DNA of 64,000 bases from Vibrio sp. MEBiC08052. GTDB lineage: Bacteria; Pseudomonadota; Gammaproteobacteria; Enterobacterales; Vibrionaceae. The notes below the pieces were generated by a model, which made no database searches, was not told the origin of the DNA, and saw nothing but the letters and a program-made list of their open reading frames with translations. Shown in pieces: positions 43,910-52,690 of the stretch (position 1 is the stretch's first letter; every line of letters starts with the position of its first letter). A program made the position numbers and the translations under genes. The DNA lies in NCBI RefSeq assembly GCF_001506075.1, contig NZ_KQ947475.1, positions 1,111,731 through 1,175,730 of the forward strand, given 5' to 3'.

Positions 43910-46474
43910 ATGCAGCGAAAGAAAAAATTGGTGGTCGTTGGTAATGGGATGGTAGGACATCGATTTATTGAAGACCTGATGCGCAGAGATGGTACGAATC
44001 ACATCGAGATGACGGTTCTGAGTGAAGAACCCCGGCTTGCTTATGACCGTGTTCATCTGTCTTCTTACTTTGAAAATGACAATGCAGATGCACTAACGTT
44101 AGTCTCTCCGGGTTTTTATCGTGAACATCAAATTCAGGTACTGCTCGGAGAGCAGGCCGTCAGGATTGATTGTGAAAAGCAATTTGTCGTGGCTGCGAGC
44201 GGGGAACAGATTGCTTTTGACAAGTTAATTCTTGCGACCGGGTCATATCCTTGGGTTCCCCCCATTCAGGGTGCCGATAACCCCGATTGTTTTGTGTATC
44301 GGACAATCGACGATCTCGATGCGATCAAAGCGTGTGCAGACCGCAGTCAAAAAGGGGCTGTGATTGGCGGAGGATTGCTGGGCCTTGAAGCAGCGGGAGC
44401 CTTAAGAGCGTTGGGTGTTGAAACCCACGTCGTTGAGTTTGCACCGGTATTAATGGCGGAACAGCTGGATAAACAAGGCGGCGAACTCCTTCGCCAGAAA
44501 ATAGAAAGTATCGGCGTTCAGGTGCATACCGGTAAGAATACCCTCGAAATTGTCGATTCAGGCACCTCAGCCCGTCATACACTCAATTTTGCAGACGGCA
44601 CGGCACTGGAGGTTGATTTTATTGTCTTCTCAACCGGTATCAGGCCGCAAGACAGTGTGGCGAAAGCAGCCGGGCTGGCAATTGCACCACGCGGTGGTGT
44701 GGTGATTAATGATCATTGTCAGACCTCAAACCCCAATATTTACGCGATTGGTGAATGTGCCTCATGGCAAGGGCATTTCTTCGGGCTCGTTGCGCCGGGT
44801 TATAAGATGGCGACCATCGCGGTTGACCACTTACTGGGAGAGCGTAGTCAGTTTGAAGGTGCCGATATGAGTGCCAAATTGAAGTTGTTGGGGGTCGATG
44901 TCGGTAGTATCGGGGATGCAAACGGTCAGACACCGGGCAGTAAAAGTTATGTGTATCTCAATGAAGCCGAAGGAATTTATAAGCGCGTCATTGTGTCACA
45001 GGATGAGAAATATTTACTTGGAGCCGTATTAGTCGGTGATACCGCGGATTATGGTCATCTGTTACAACTCAAACTGAATCGTATCGAACTGCCTGAACAT
45101 CCGGATAGCCTGATTCTTCCTGCTTACGCGGGAGCCGAAAAGCCCGCCCTCGGTGCGGATGTGTTACCTGATTCGGCGGTGCTGTGTTCATGTTTTGATG
45201 TGACCAAAGGGCAGATCATCACCGCAGTTAGTGAGGGTAAACATACACTGGCTGAAGTGAAGGCTGCGACCAATGCGGGTAATGGCTGTGGCGGCTGTCT
45301 CCCCCTGATCAGCTCTGTGCTCAATGCTGAACTGGCAAAAGCGGGCATCGCGGTCAGTCATCATCTGTGTGAACATTTTGCCTACTCGCGGCAGGAGCTG
45401 TTCCACATCATCAGAACACACGGCATCAAAAGCTTTGAGCAATTAATCGAGACATACGGTCATGGTTATGGCTGTGAAATTTGTAAGCCGACAGTCGGTT
45501 CGATTCTCGCGTCTTGCTGGGGGGAGCATATTTTAAATCCTCAGCGAGTCGGACTACATGATACCAACGACAACTTCCTCGGCAATATGCAAAAAGACGG
45601 CACATATTCCGTCATTCCGAGAATGGCAGGAGGAGAGGTGACACCGGTGGCATTACAAGCGTTAGCAACGGTGGCACAACAGTATGGGCTCTACACCAAA
45701 ATTACCGGAGCACAACGCATTGCATTATTTGGTGCGCAGAAAGATGACCTGCCGGCAATATGGCGACAATTGATCGCCGCAGGGTTTGAAACCGGTCAGG
45801 CTTATGCCAAAGCGTTGCGGATGGTGAAAAGCTGTGTCGGGAGCACTTGGTGTCGCTTCGGGGTGAAAGATAGCCTTGGACTCGGAGTACGGATTGAGAA
45901 TCGCTATAAAGGGATTCGGACACCTCATAAGATGAAAATGGGGGTCTCCGGGTGTACCCGGGAGTGCTCGGAAGCGCAGGGAAAAGATCTCGGGATTATT
46001 GCCACCGATTCCGGCTGGAATATGTACATCTGTGGGAATGGGGGGATGAAGCCGAGACACGCTGATTTGTTCGCGGTCGGTTTAGATGAGCCAACCTTAT
46101 TCAAATATATTGACCGCTTTATGATGTTTTATATTCGGACTGCGGACAAACAACAGCGCACATCCGTCTGGCTGGAGAATCTTGAAGGCGGTATCGAATA
46201 TCTGCAAGCGGTGATTATTGATGACAAGTTGGGGCTCAACCAACAACTCGAAGCTGATATGGCCAGACTGATTGAAAATTATCGTTGTGAATGGCAACAA
46301 ACGCTGGATGAACCGGAGCTGTTACTACGATTCTCCCATTTCGTGAATAGCGATTTACGGGATGACAATATCCAGTTTGTATCGCAACGTCAGCAACATC
46401 GTCCTGCAACTTATCTGGAGAAGCATCCGCACATTAAAGGTGAAATTTTACATATTGAACGGGAGGTTGAGTGA
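43910..46474 (+). CDS. nirB: NADH-dependent nitrite reductase, large subunit
   Basis: NirB reduces nitrite to ammonium in the cytoplasm using NADH, FAD, iron-sulfur clusters and siroheme. The 854-residue protein has the FAD motif GNGMVGHRFIEDL and the NAD motif GGGLLGLEAAGALRALG. The BFD-type cluster cysteines lie in CSCFDVTKGQ and GNGCGGC. The siroheme/4Fe-4S set SCVGSTWCRFG and GVSGCTRECSEAQGKD comes near residues 640-690. I chose the ATG at 43910, matching the E. coli start; the 43886 start would lie almost at the predicted transcription start. It is followed by nirD with an overlapping start. Confidence 0.97.
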   Translation: MQRKKKLVVVGNGMVGHRFIEDLMRRDGTNHIEMTVLSEEPRLAYDRVHLSSYFENDNADALTLVSPGFYREHQIQVLLGEQAVRIDCEKQFVVAASGEQIAFDKLILATGSYPWVPPIQGADNPDCFVYRTIDDLDAIKACADRSQKGAVIGGGLLGLEAAGALRALGVETHVVEFAPVLMAEQLDKQGGELLRQKIESIGVQVHTGKNTLEIVDSGTSARHTLNFADGTALEVDFIVFSTGIRPQDSVAKAAGLAIAPRGGVVINDHCQTSNPNIYAIGECASWQGHFFGLVAPGYKMATIAVDHLLGERSQFEGADMSAKLKLLGVDVGSIGDANGQTPGSKSYVYLNEAEGIYKRVIVSQDEKYLLGAVLVGDTADYGHLLQLKLNRIELPEHPDSLILPAYAGAEKPALGADVLPDSAVLCSCFDVTKGQIITAVSEGKHTLAEVKAATNAGNGCGGCLPLISSVLNAELAKAGIAVSHHLCEHFAYSRQELFHIIRTHGIKSFEQLIETYGHGYGCEICKPTVGSILASCWGEHILNPQRVGLHDTNDNFLGNMQKDGTYSVIPRMAGGEVTPVALQALATVAQQYGLYTKITGAQRIALFGAQKDDLPAIWRQLIAAGFETGQAYAKALRMVKSCVGSTWCRFGVKDSLGLGVRIENRYKGIRTPHKMKMGVSGCTRECSEAQGKDLGIIATDSGWNMYICGNGGMKPRHADLFAVGLDEPTLFKYIDRFMMFYIRTADKQQRTSVWLENLEGGIEYLQAVIIDDKLGLNQQLEADMARLIENYRCEWQQTLDEPELLLRFSHFVNSDLRDDNIQFVSQRQQHRPATYLEKHPHIKGEILHIEREVE

Positions 46475-46803
46475 TGAGCCAGTGGCAGAAAATATGTGAG
46501 GTCAACGCAATTATTCCCGGTACCGGTGTTTGTGCCTTAGTCAATCAGACACAAGTGGCACTTTTCCGCCCCTATGCGGATGAGCGAGTATTTGCTATCG
46601 ATAATTATGATCCGATTGCACAAGCCAATGTCTTATCCCGGGGGATCATCTGTGAACATCTGGCCGAGCTTTGGGTTGCAAGTCCGGTTAAAAAGCAGCG
46701 GTTTAATCTCAGCGATGGGCGCTGTCTGGAAGATGAGCAATTCAATATTCGCGCTTATGATGTCCGGGTTGTTGACCATACCATTGAGGTATTAACAACC
46801 TGA
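46474..46803 (+). CDS. nirD: Nitrite reductase, small subunit
   Basis: NirD is the 109-residue Rieske-fold partner of NirB that lacks the cluster-binding Cys and His residues, as seen here. GVCALVNQTQVALFRPYADE, then AIDNYDPIAQANVLSRGII and FNLSDGRCLEDEQFNIRAYD match the family. The ATG overlaps the nirB stop (TGATG), with AGG 8 nt upstream. Confidence 0.95.
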   Translation: MSQWQKICEVNAIIPGTGVCALVNQTQVALFRPYADERVFAIDNYDPIAQANVLSRGIICEHLAELWVASPVKKQRFNLSDGRCLEDEQFNIRAYDVRVVDHTIEVLTT

Positions 46804-46813
46804 TATTCGTCAG

Positions 46814-46849
46814 CATCGGAGACAGCATTCCGGTGCTGTTTCCGATGCC
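46814..46849. repeat. Long inverted repeat after nirD
   Basis: GCATCGGA-G-ACAGCA and TGCTGT-T-TCCGATGC form a stem of 14 pairs with one internal mismatch over a short loop. No T run follows, so it may be an mRNA 3'-end stabiliser rather than a terminator. Confidence 0.55.
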
Positions 46850-47229
46850 TGCCCGTTCCTTGAAGTAAAGGCTGGCAATAAAAGCGTGAAGTAAAAATTC
46901 AGCCCCAAAATACAGCCACAAACGCTGCTTGCATTGCTCCTCATTCCTATCTTTCTCCTCAACACGGATGCGGACAGAGCTATGGACGCTGAGCCGAATG
47001 ATCTGCTTATCAGATACATCTCTTGCGTATCCGCCCAATCCAATGACTTAGACCGATGCCGGGTTTATCAACATCACGGATGACTGCATTTTTGTGCGGA
47101 TTTTCCGGGTTGATGATGCGAGACGATGGGGTGTACTCCTAAATAGTCCCAATACAAGATTTTTATGCCATAGTAATAGTGTGGTTTTTTAACCAATTGA
47201 TAATTATAGATTATATTTTATTTTTGTCG
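46850..47229. other. Intergenic region between nirD and the narK promoter
   Basis: Two overlapping minus-strand frames (ending upstream of 47045) translate to about 77 and 97 residues, but neither has a ribosome site or a recognised domain. A NarL-type half site TACTCCT lies at 47134-47140, about 100 bases before the full site at 47230. Otherwise nothing is seen. Confidence 0.4.
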
Positions 47230-47245
47230 TACTCCTTTGGGAGTA
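47230..47245. promoter_or_regulatory. NarL/NarP 7-2-7 site upstream of narK
   Basis: TACTCCT-TT-GGGAGTA is a 7-2-7 pair almost identical to the site before nirB. It lies about 52 bases upstream of an FNR-like box and 113 bases before the narK start. Confidence 0.72.
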
Positions 47246-47282
47246 TAACCCTAATTCGTATTGATAGAGTTCCTATTTGATA

Positions 47283-47296
47283 TTGATATCGGTCAA
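47283..47296. promoter_or_regulatory. FNR-like box upstream of narK
   Basis: TTGAT-ATCG-GTCAA differs by one base from TTGAT-N4-ATCAA. A clear -10 was not found; TAAAAG at 47318 is possible. The order NarL site then FNR box fits E. coli narK, but the spacing is larger. Confidence 0.5.
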
Positions 47297-47357
47297 CAAG
47301 CACGTCTGCGCAATCGGTAAAAGTGAACGCCTATTCATCAATATGAAGGACGTAAAC

Positions 47358-48779
47358 ATGTCTCATGCCAACTCTAACGCTTGTGATGTGAAATCGAAAA
47401 TGCTCACGCAATGGCATCCGGAAGATCCTCAGTTTTGGGCCGAAAGTGGTAAAACCATTGCGAATCGCAACTTATGGATATCCATTCCGTGCTTATTACT
47501 CTCATTTTGCGTTTGGATGCTATTTTCTGCCGTCGCGGTCAACCTCAATCAAGTCGGATTCCACTTTTCAACGGATCAGCTGTTTTTATTAACGGCTTTA
47601 CCCGCCGTGTCAGGGGCGATTGGCCGGATTCCGTATGCATTTATTGTCCCGGTTGTCGGAGGACGGAAGTGGACGGTGTTCAGTACGTTGATTTTGACCA
47701 TTCCATGCTTATGGCTGGCTTATGCTGTTGAGCATCCGGATACACCATTCGAACAATTCGTCATGATTGCGCTGTTGTGCGGGATTGCCGGTGCTAATTT
47801 TGCGTCCAGTATGGCGAATATCAGCTTTTTTTATCCCAAAGAACAACAGGGTAAAGCGCTTGGATTAAATGGCGGACTGGGCAACCTCGGTGTGAGTGTC
47901 ATGCAGCTCGTGGTGCCGCTGGTGGTGTCAGCCGGGGTGTTCGGCGGTCTTTCTTCGGGTGTGATTCAGCCTTCGGGGAAAGTGCTTTATCTCGCCAATG
48001 CGGCGTTAGTTTGGGTACCTTTGCTGTGTATTTTGTCTGTGGCTGCCTGGTTCGGCATGAATGACCTCAAGTCCGCACAGACATCGATCAAAGCACAGCT
48101 ACCGGTGTTAAAAGAACCTCACTTGTGGGGATTAAGTATTCTTTACTTAGCTACATTCGGCTCTTTTATCGGTTTCTCTGCCGGTTTTTCTATGCTGTCT
48201 AAAACACAGTTTCCGGCACATGACATCTTATCTTATATGTTTTTCGGGCCTTTGGTCGGCGCACTTGCCCGTCCGTTAGGCGGCGCCCTTTCTGACCGGC
48301 TCGGCGGGATTCGGGTGACGCTGGTCAACTTTGTTGTCATGGCGCTATTGACCGGTGCCGTGTTTGTCACCCTGCCATCGGCATCAAGCCAAGGCTCCTT
48401 TTATCTGTTCTTCGCCACCTTTATGGGGCTCTTCGCTGCTTCCGGGTTAGGCAGTGGTTCTACGTTTCAGATGATTGCCGTGATTTTCCGCAAAATTTCG
48501 CTGGGTAAAGCCGCCAAGCAAGGCATGACCCCAGAAATTTCGCTACGAAAAGCTTCTACCGATACGGCTGCCGCTTTGGGATTTATCTCAGCAATCGGGG
48601 CTATCGGCGGATTTTTCATTCCCAGAGGGTTTGGTCTGTCGCTGTCATTAACCGGTTCGCCGCTCACGGCGATGAAAGTATTTTTGGTTTTTTATGTGTG
48701 TTGCGTATTTATTACTTGGTTTGTTTACGGCCGCAATCTCGATCGGTTAGCCACGAAAAAAGCCGCAGCGAAAGTCTGA
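47358..48779 (+). CDS. narK: Nitrate/nitrite antiporter
   Basis: NarK is a major facilitator protein with 12 helices and 473 residues that imports nitrate and exports nitrite. The start MSHANSN is followed by DPQFWAESGKTIANRNLWIS, then the family motifs RIPYAFIVPVVGGR and NGGLGNLGVSVMQLVVPL, and in the second half FGPLVGALARPLGGALSDR, GLGSGSTFQMIA and AIGAIGGFFIPRGFG. I chose the ATG at 47358 because AAGGA lies 7 nt upstream; the frame is open to 47277. It precedes narG by 136 bases and is probably co-regulated with it. Confidence 0.95.
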   Translation: MSHANSNACDVKSKMLTQWHPEDPQFWAESGKTIANRNLWISIPCLLLSFCVWMLFSAVAVNLNQVGFHFSTDQLFLLTALPAVSGAIGRIPYAFIVPVVGGRKWTVFSTLILTIPCLWLAYAVEHPDTPFEQFVMIALLCGIAGANFASSMANISFFYPKEQQGKALGLNGGLGNLGVSVMQLVVPLVVSAGVFGGLSSGVIQPSGKVLYLANAALVWVPLLCILSVAAWFGMNDLKSAQTSIKAQLPVLKEPHLWGLSILYLATFGSFIGFSAGFSMLSKTQFPAHDILSYMFFGPLVGALARPLGGALSDRLGGIRVTLVNFVVMALLTGAVFVTLPSASSQGSFYLFFATFMGLFAASGLGSGSTFQMIAVIFRKISLGKAAKQGMTPEISLRKASTDTAAALGFISAIGAIGGFFIPRGFGLSLSLTGSPLTAMKVFLVFYVCCVFITWFVYGRNLDRLATKKAAAKV

Positions 48780-48807
48780 CGCCCGATAGCAATAAGCTTA
48801 TGCCAGT

Positions 48808-48841
48808 AAGTTAATACCAATAAGAAGTTAATACCAATAAG
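48808..48841 (+). repeat. 17-bp tandem repeat carrying NarL-like heptamers
   Basis: AAGTTAATACCAATAAG occurs twice in direct tandem between narK and narG. Each copy contains TACCAAT, which fits the NarL heptamer TACYNMT (48815-48821 and 48832-48838). A degenerate third ACCAATAAG follows near 48863. Confidence 0.6.
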
Positions 48842-48915
48842 GAATGACGAATCAGTCATCACCAATAAGCAACGTGAGATAGCGTCAGGCTATCAAAAGC
48901 AAAGGAGCAAGCTCA

Positions 48916-51900
48916 ATGAGTAAATTTCTGGACCGTTTCCGTTATTTTAAACAGCGAGGCGAAACCTTTTCGGATGGGCATGGGCAGTCATATGACGTGA
49001 ACCGAGACTGGGAAAGTGCATATCGCAATCGGTGGCAGCACGATAAAGTTGTCCGTTCAACGCATGGTGTCAACTGCACCGGTTCATGTAGCTGGCAGAT
49101 TTTTGTCAAAAACGGGCTCGTGACATGGGAAATGCAGCAAACGGATTATCCCCGTACTCGTCCGGACATGCCGAATCATGAGCCGCGCGGGTGTCCGCGT
49201 GGTGCCAGTTATTCATGGTATCTCTACAGTGCGAACCGGGTGAAATACCCGATGATTCGCCAGGAATTATTAGAGCTCTGGCGTCAGGCAAAAACGCAAC
49301 AGACTGATCCGGTCGCGGCATGGGCATCGATTGTTGAAGATAAACAGCAAACCGAACGGTATAAGAAAGCCCGGGGACGCGGCGGCATGATCCGCTCAAC
49401 GTGGCAAGAGCTCAACGAATTGATCGCGGCAGCAAACGTGTATACCACCAAAACGCACGGCCCGGATCGGATTGTCGGGTTTTCTCCGATTCCGGCGATG
49501 TCGATGGTGTCCTATTCTTCAGGAGCCCGCTATTTATCATTGATTGGCGGCACCGCCTTAAGTTTCTATGACTGGTATTGTGACTTACCGCCGGCCTCTC
49601 CGATGACTTGGGGTGAGCAGACCGATGTCCCGGAATCGGCGGACTGGTACAACTCTGGCTATATCATGGCATGGGGATCGAATGTCCCTCAGACACGCAC
49701 TCCGGATGCCCATTTCTTCACTGAAGTGCGTTACAAAGGCACCAAAACCGTTGCCGTGAGCCCGGATTATTCAGAAGTCGCCAAGCTGAGTGATGAATGG
49801 CTTCATCCGAAACAGGGCACCGACAGTGCACTGGCACTGGCCATGGGGCATGTGATTTTAACTGAGTTCCATCAGCAGCGAAAAGTTGAATACTTTCAGG
49901 AATATCTGCGTCGTTATTCCGATATGCCAATGCTGGTCATGCTGGAAGAAACCCAATCCGGTACATATACCGCCGGGCGCTTTTTACGCGCTGCTGATCT
50001 GGTTGATGATTTAGGCGAACATAACAATCCTGAATGGAAAACCATCGCGATTGACAGCAAAACCAATCAGATGGTCGTTCCGCAGGGATCGATTGGATTC
50101 CGCTGGGGTGAGAAGGGACGCTGGAATTTAGAATCTGTAGCTGGCGAACACCGGCAAGAAACAACCTTGGCGCTGGGAATAGCCGATACGGATGAATACG
50201 CATGTGTTCAGTTTCCTTATTTTGGCGGGATTGAGTCAGACCATTTTGATTCTGTGCCGTTGTCCGACATTATTGAGCACACCTTGCCGGTCAAATCGGT
50301 CACTTTAGCCAACGGTAACATTGCTAAAGTGACGACGGTCTATGACTTAATGCTGGCCAACTATGGGGTTGATCGTGGGGGGGTTGATCGTGGGTTGAGT
50401 GATGGGTCTGCCGCGGCATCTTATGATGAAGTGAAAGCATACTCTCCGGCATGGGCTGAAGCGATCACCGGGGTGGATCGTCATCGGATTATCCAAATTG
50501 CCCGAGAGTTTGCACACAACGCAGAAAAAACGCGAGGCCGTTCAATGATCATTGTCGGTGCCGGGGTGAACCACTGGTATCACATGGATATGTCTTATCG
50601 GGCAATGATTAATATGCTGGTATTTTGTGGCTGTGTCGGACAAAGCGGTGGCGGTTGGTCTCACTATGTCGGACAAGAAAAGTTGCGTCCGCAGACAGGG
50701 TGGTTACCGCTGAGCTTTGCACTAGACTGGCAACGTCCGCCACGGCAAATGAATACCACATCTTATTTTTATAATCATTCCAGCCAATGGCGCTATGAGA
50801 CCGTGCAAACCCATGATCTATTGTCCCCATTGGCGAAAAAAGAGCGCTATAGCGCCCATCTGATTGATTTAAATATTAAAGCAGAACGGATGGGATGGTT
50901 GCCATCGGCACCGCAATTAAATGTCAACCCGTTGACCATTGCCAACATGGCCAAGCAGCACAATATGGATCCGGTGGATTATACGGTTTCTGCGTTAAAA
51001 GAGGGCTCGATTCGTTTTGCCTGTGAGCAACCGGAACAACATTATCCGCGCAACATGTTTATCTGGCGGAGCAATTTGCTGGGCTCATCCGGCAAAGGGC
51101 ATGAGTACATGCTGAAGTACCTGCTGGGAACCGAGCATGGCATTCAAGGGAAAGATTTAGGCAGTTACGCCAAGACCAAACCCCAAGAGCTGGATTGGGA
51201 AGACCAACCCACTGAAGGCAAGCTTGATTTGGTGGTGACCTTAGACTTTCGCATGTCGAGCACCTGTTTGTATTCCGATATCGTGTTACCGACGGCAACA
51301 TGGTATGAAAAAAACGACATGAATACATCAGACATGCACCCGTTTATTCATCCGTTTTCGAAGGCCGTAGATCCCGCTTGGGAGGCCAAATCAGACTGGG
51401 ATATTTTCCGGGATATCGCGCAAAGCTTCTCGCAAGTTTGCCCCGGTCACTTAGGCGTTGAAACGGATATCGTAACCCTAGCCAATCAACACGACAGTGA
51501 CAGCGAAATTGCGCAGGCATTCGGTGGCAAAGACTGGCGTCATGGCGAGTGTGAGCTGATCCCGGGTAAAACGGCACCCAAAATTATTCCGGTTGAGCGT
51601 GATTACCCGAACACCGGTGCCCGTTTCTCTTCAATTGGTCCGAAGCTTGAAGAATTAGGCAACGGCGGCAAAGGGATCTCTTGGAATACCGAGTCGGAAC
51701 TCACGCTACTCAAGAAATTAAATCAGGTGCATCAATCCGGCGCGACCCAAGGCCGGCCAAAACTGGCGTCTGCAATTGATGCGGCAGAAATGATTCTGAC
51801 GCTCGCCCCGGAAACCAATGGTGAAGTCGCAGTCAAAGCATGGCAGGCGTTAAGCCAAGTCACCGGGCGGGATCATAGCCATTTAGCCCAGAGCAAAGCC

Positions 51901-52680
51901 GATGAAAAAATACGCTTTCGCGATATTCAGGCACAACCGCGCAAGATCATTTCCAGCCCGACATGGTCAGGTATCGAAGATGAACATGTGTCATACAATG
52001 CCTGTTATACCAATGTTCATGAGCTGATTCCGTGGCGCACGCTGACCGGGCGTCAGCAGCTTTATCAAGATCATGCCTGGATGAGAGATTTCGGTGAAAG
52101 CCTGGTCGTTTACCGGCCACCGATTGATACCCGGGCGGTTCAGCAGATTGAGCAACGCCATCATAACGGTCAGCCCGAACTGGCGCTGAATTTTATTACC
52201 CCGCACCAAAAATGGGGGATTCACTCAACCTACAGTGACAACTTACTCATGCTGACGTTATCACGGGGCGGGCCGATTGTCTGGCTCAGTGAAGCCGATG
52301 CGCAAACCCTGAACATCAAAGATAACGACTGGATTGAAGCCTACAACGCCAATGGTGCATTAACGGCACGTGCCGTAGTCAGTCAACGTGTGCCTCAAGG
52401 CATGGTGATGATGTATCACGCACAAGAGCGGTTAATCAATCTGCCCGGCTCAGAGGTGACAGGACAGCGTGGTGGTATCCACAATTCAGTGACACGTATC
52501 TGCCCTAAACCGACCCATATGATCGGCGGATACGCCCAGCAGGCGTATGGCTTCAATTATTACGGAACCGTCGGTTCTAACCGGGATGAATTCGTCGTGA
52601 TTCGGCGGATGAATCGGGTCGATTGGCTGGATGATGAACAGACATCAGATCACGCCACAACTCAGCCAATCAGTCAGTAG
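48916..52680 (+). CDS. narG: Respiratory nitrate reductase, alpha subunit
   Basis: NarG is the catalytic molybdenum subunit (1254 residues) facing the cytoplasm, reducing nitrate to nitrite with quinol electrons. The FS0 cluster ligands are His50, Cys54 and Cys58 in HGVNCTGSC plus Cys93 in EPRGCPRGA. The Mo-ligand Asp lies in VPESADWYNSGY. The bis-MGD segments KQGTDSALALAMGHV and MIIVGAGVNHWYHMDMSYR are as in E. coli. A GVDRGGVDRG duplication near residue 490 is not in E. coli NarG. It is the first gene of narGHJI, with GGAGC upstream. Confidence 0.98.
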   Translation: MSKFLDRFRYFKQRGETFSDGHGQSYDVNRDWESAYRNRWQHDKVVRSTHGVNCTGSCSWQIFVKNGLVTWEMQQTDYPRTRPDMPNHEPRGCPRGASYSWYLYSANRVKYPMIRQELLELWRQAKTQQTDPVAAWASIVEDKQQTERYKKARGRGGMIRSTWQELNELIAAANVYTTKTHGPDRIVGFSPIPAMSMVSYSSGARYLSLIGGTALSFYDWYCDLPPASPMTWGEQTDVPESADWYNSGYIMAWGSNVPQTRTPDAHFFTEVRYKGTKTVAVSPDYSEVAKLSDEWLHPKQGTDSALALAMGHVILTEFHQQRKVEYFQEYLRRYSDMPMLVMLEETQSGTYTAGRFLRAADLVDDLGEHNNPEWKTIAIDSKTNQMVVPQGSIGFRWGEKGRWNLESVAGEHRQETTLALGIADTDEYACVQFPYFGGIESDHFDSVPLSDIIEHTLPVKSVTLANGNIAKVTTVYDLMLANYGVDRGGVDRGLSDGSAAASYDEVKAYSPAWAEAITGVDRHRIIQIAREFAHNAEKTRGRSMIIVGAGVNHWYHMDMSYRAMINMLVFCGCVGQSGGGWSHYVGQEKLRPQTGWLPLSFALDWQRPPRQMNTTSYFYNHSSQWRYETVQTHDLLSPLAKKERYSAHLIDLNIKAERMGWLPSAPQLNVNPLTIANMAKQHNMDPVDYTVSALKEGSIRFACEQPEQHYPRNMFIWRSNLLGSSGKGHEYMLKYLLGTEHGIQGKDLGSYAKTKPQELDWEDQPTEGKLDLVVTLDFRMSSTCLYSDIVLPTATWYEKNDMNTSDMHPFIHPFSKAVDPAWEAKSDWDIFRDIAQSFSQVCPGHLGVETDIVTLANQHDSDSEIAQAFGGKDWRHGECELIPGKTAPKIIPVERDYPNTGARFSSIGPKLEELGNGGKGISWNTESELTLLKKLNQVHQSGATQGRPKLASAIDAAEMILTLAPETNGEVAVKAWQALSQVTGRDHSHLAQSKADEKIRFRDIQAQPRKIISSPTWSGIEDEHVSYNACYTNVHELIPWRTLTGRQQLYQDHAWMRDFGESLVVYRPPIDTRAVQQIEQRHHNGQPELALNFITPHQKWGIHSTYSDNLLMLTLSRGGPIVWLSEADAQTLNIKDNDWIEAYNANGALTARAVVSQRVPQGMVMMYHAQERLINLPGSEVTGQRGGIHNSVTRICPKPTHMIGGYAQQAYGFNYYGTVGSNRDEFVVIRRMNRVDWLDDEQTSDHATTQPISQ

Positions 52681-52690
52681 GAGAAAGGGT

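Noticed and set aside
46742..47043. Two overlapping minus-strand ORFs (97 and 77 residues) after nirD
   Set aside because: They overlap each other in different frames, one enters nirD, and neither has a ribosome site or known domain. The region may be a degraded remnant.
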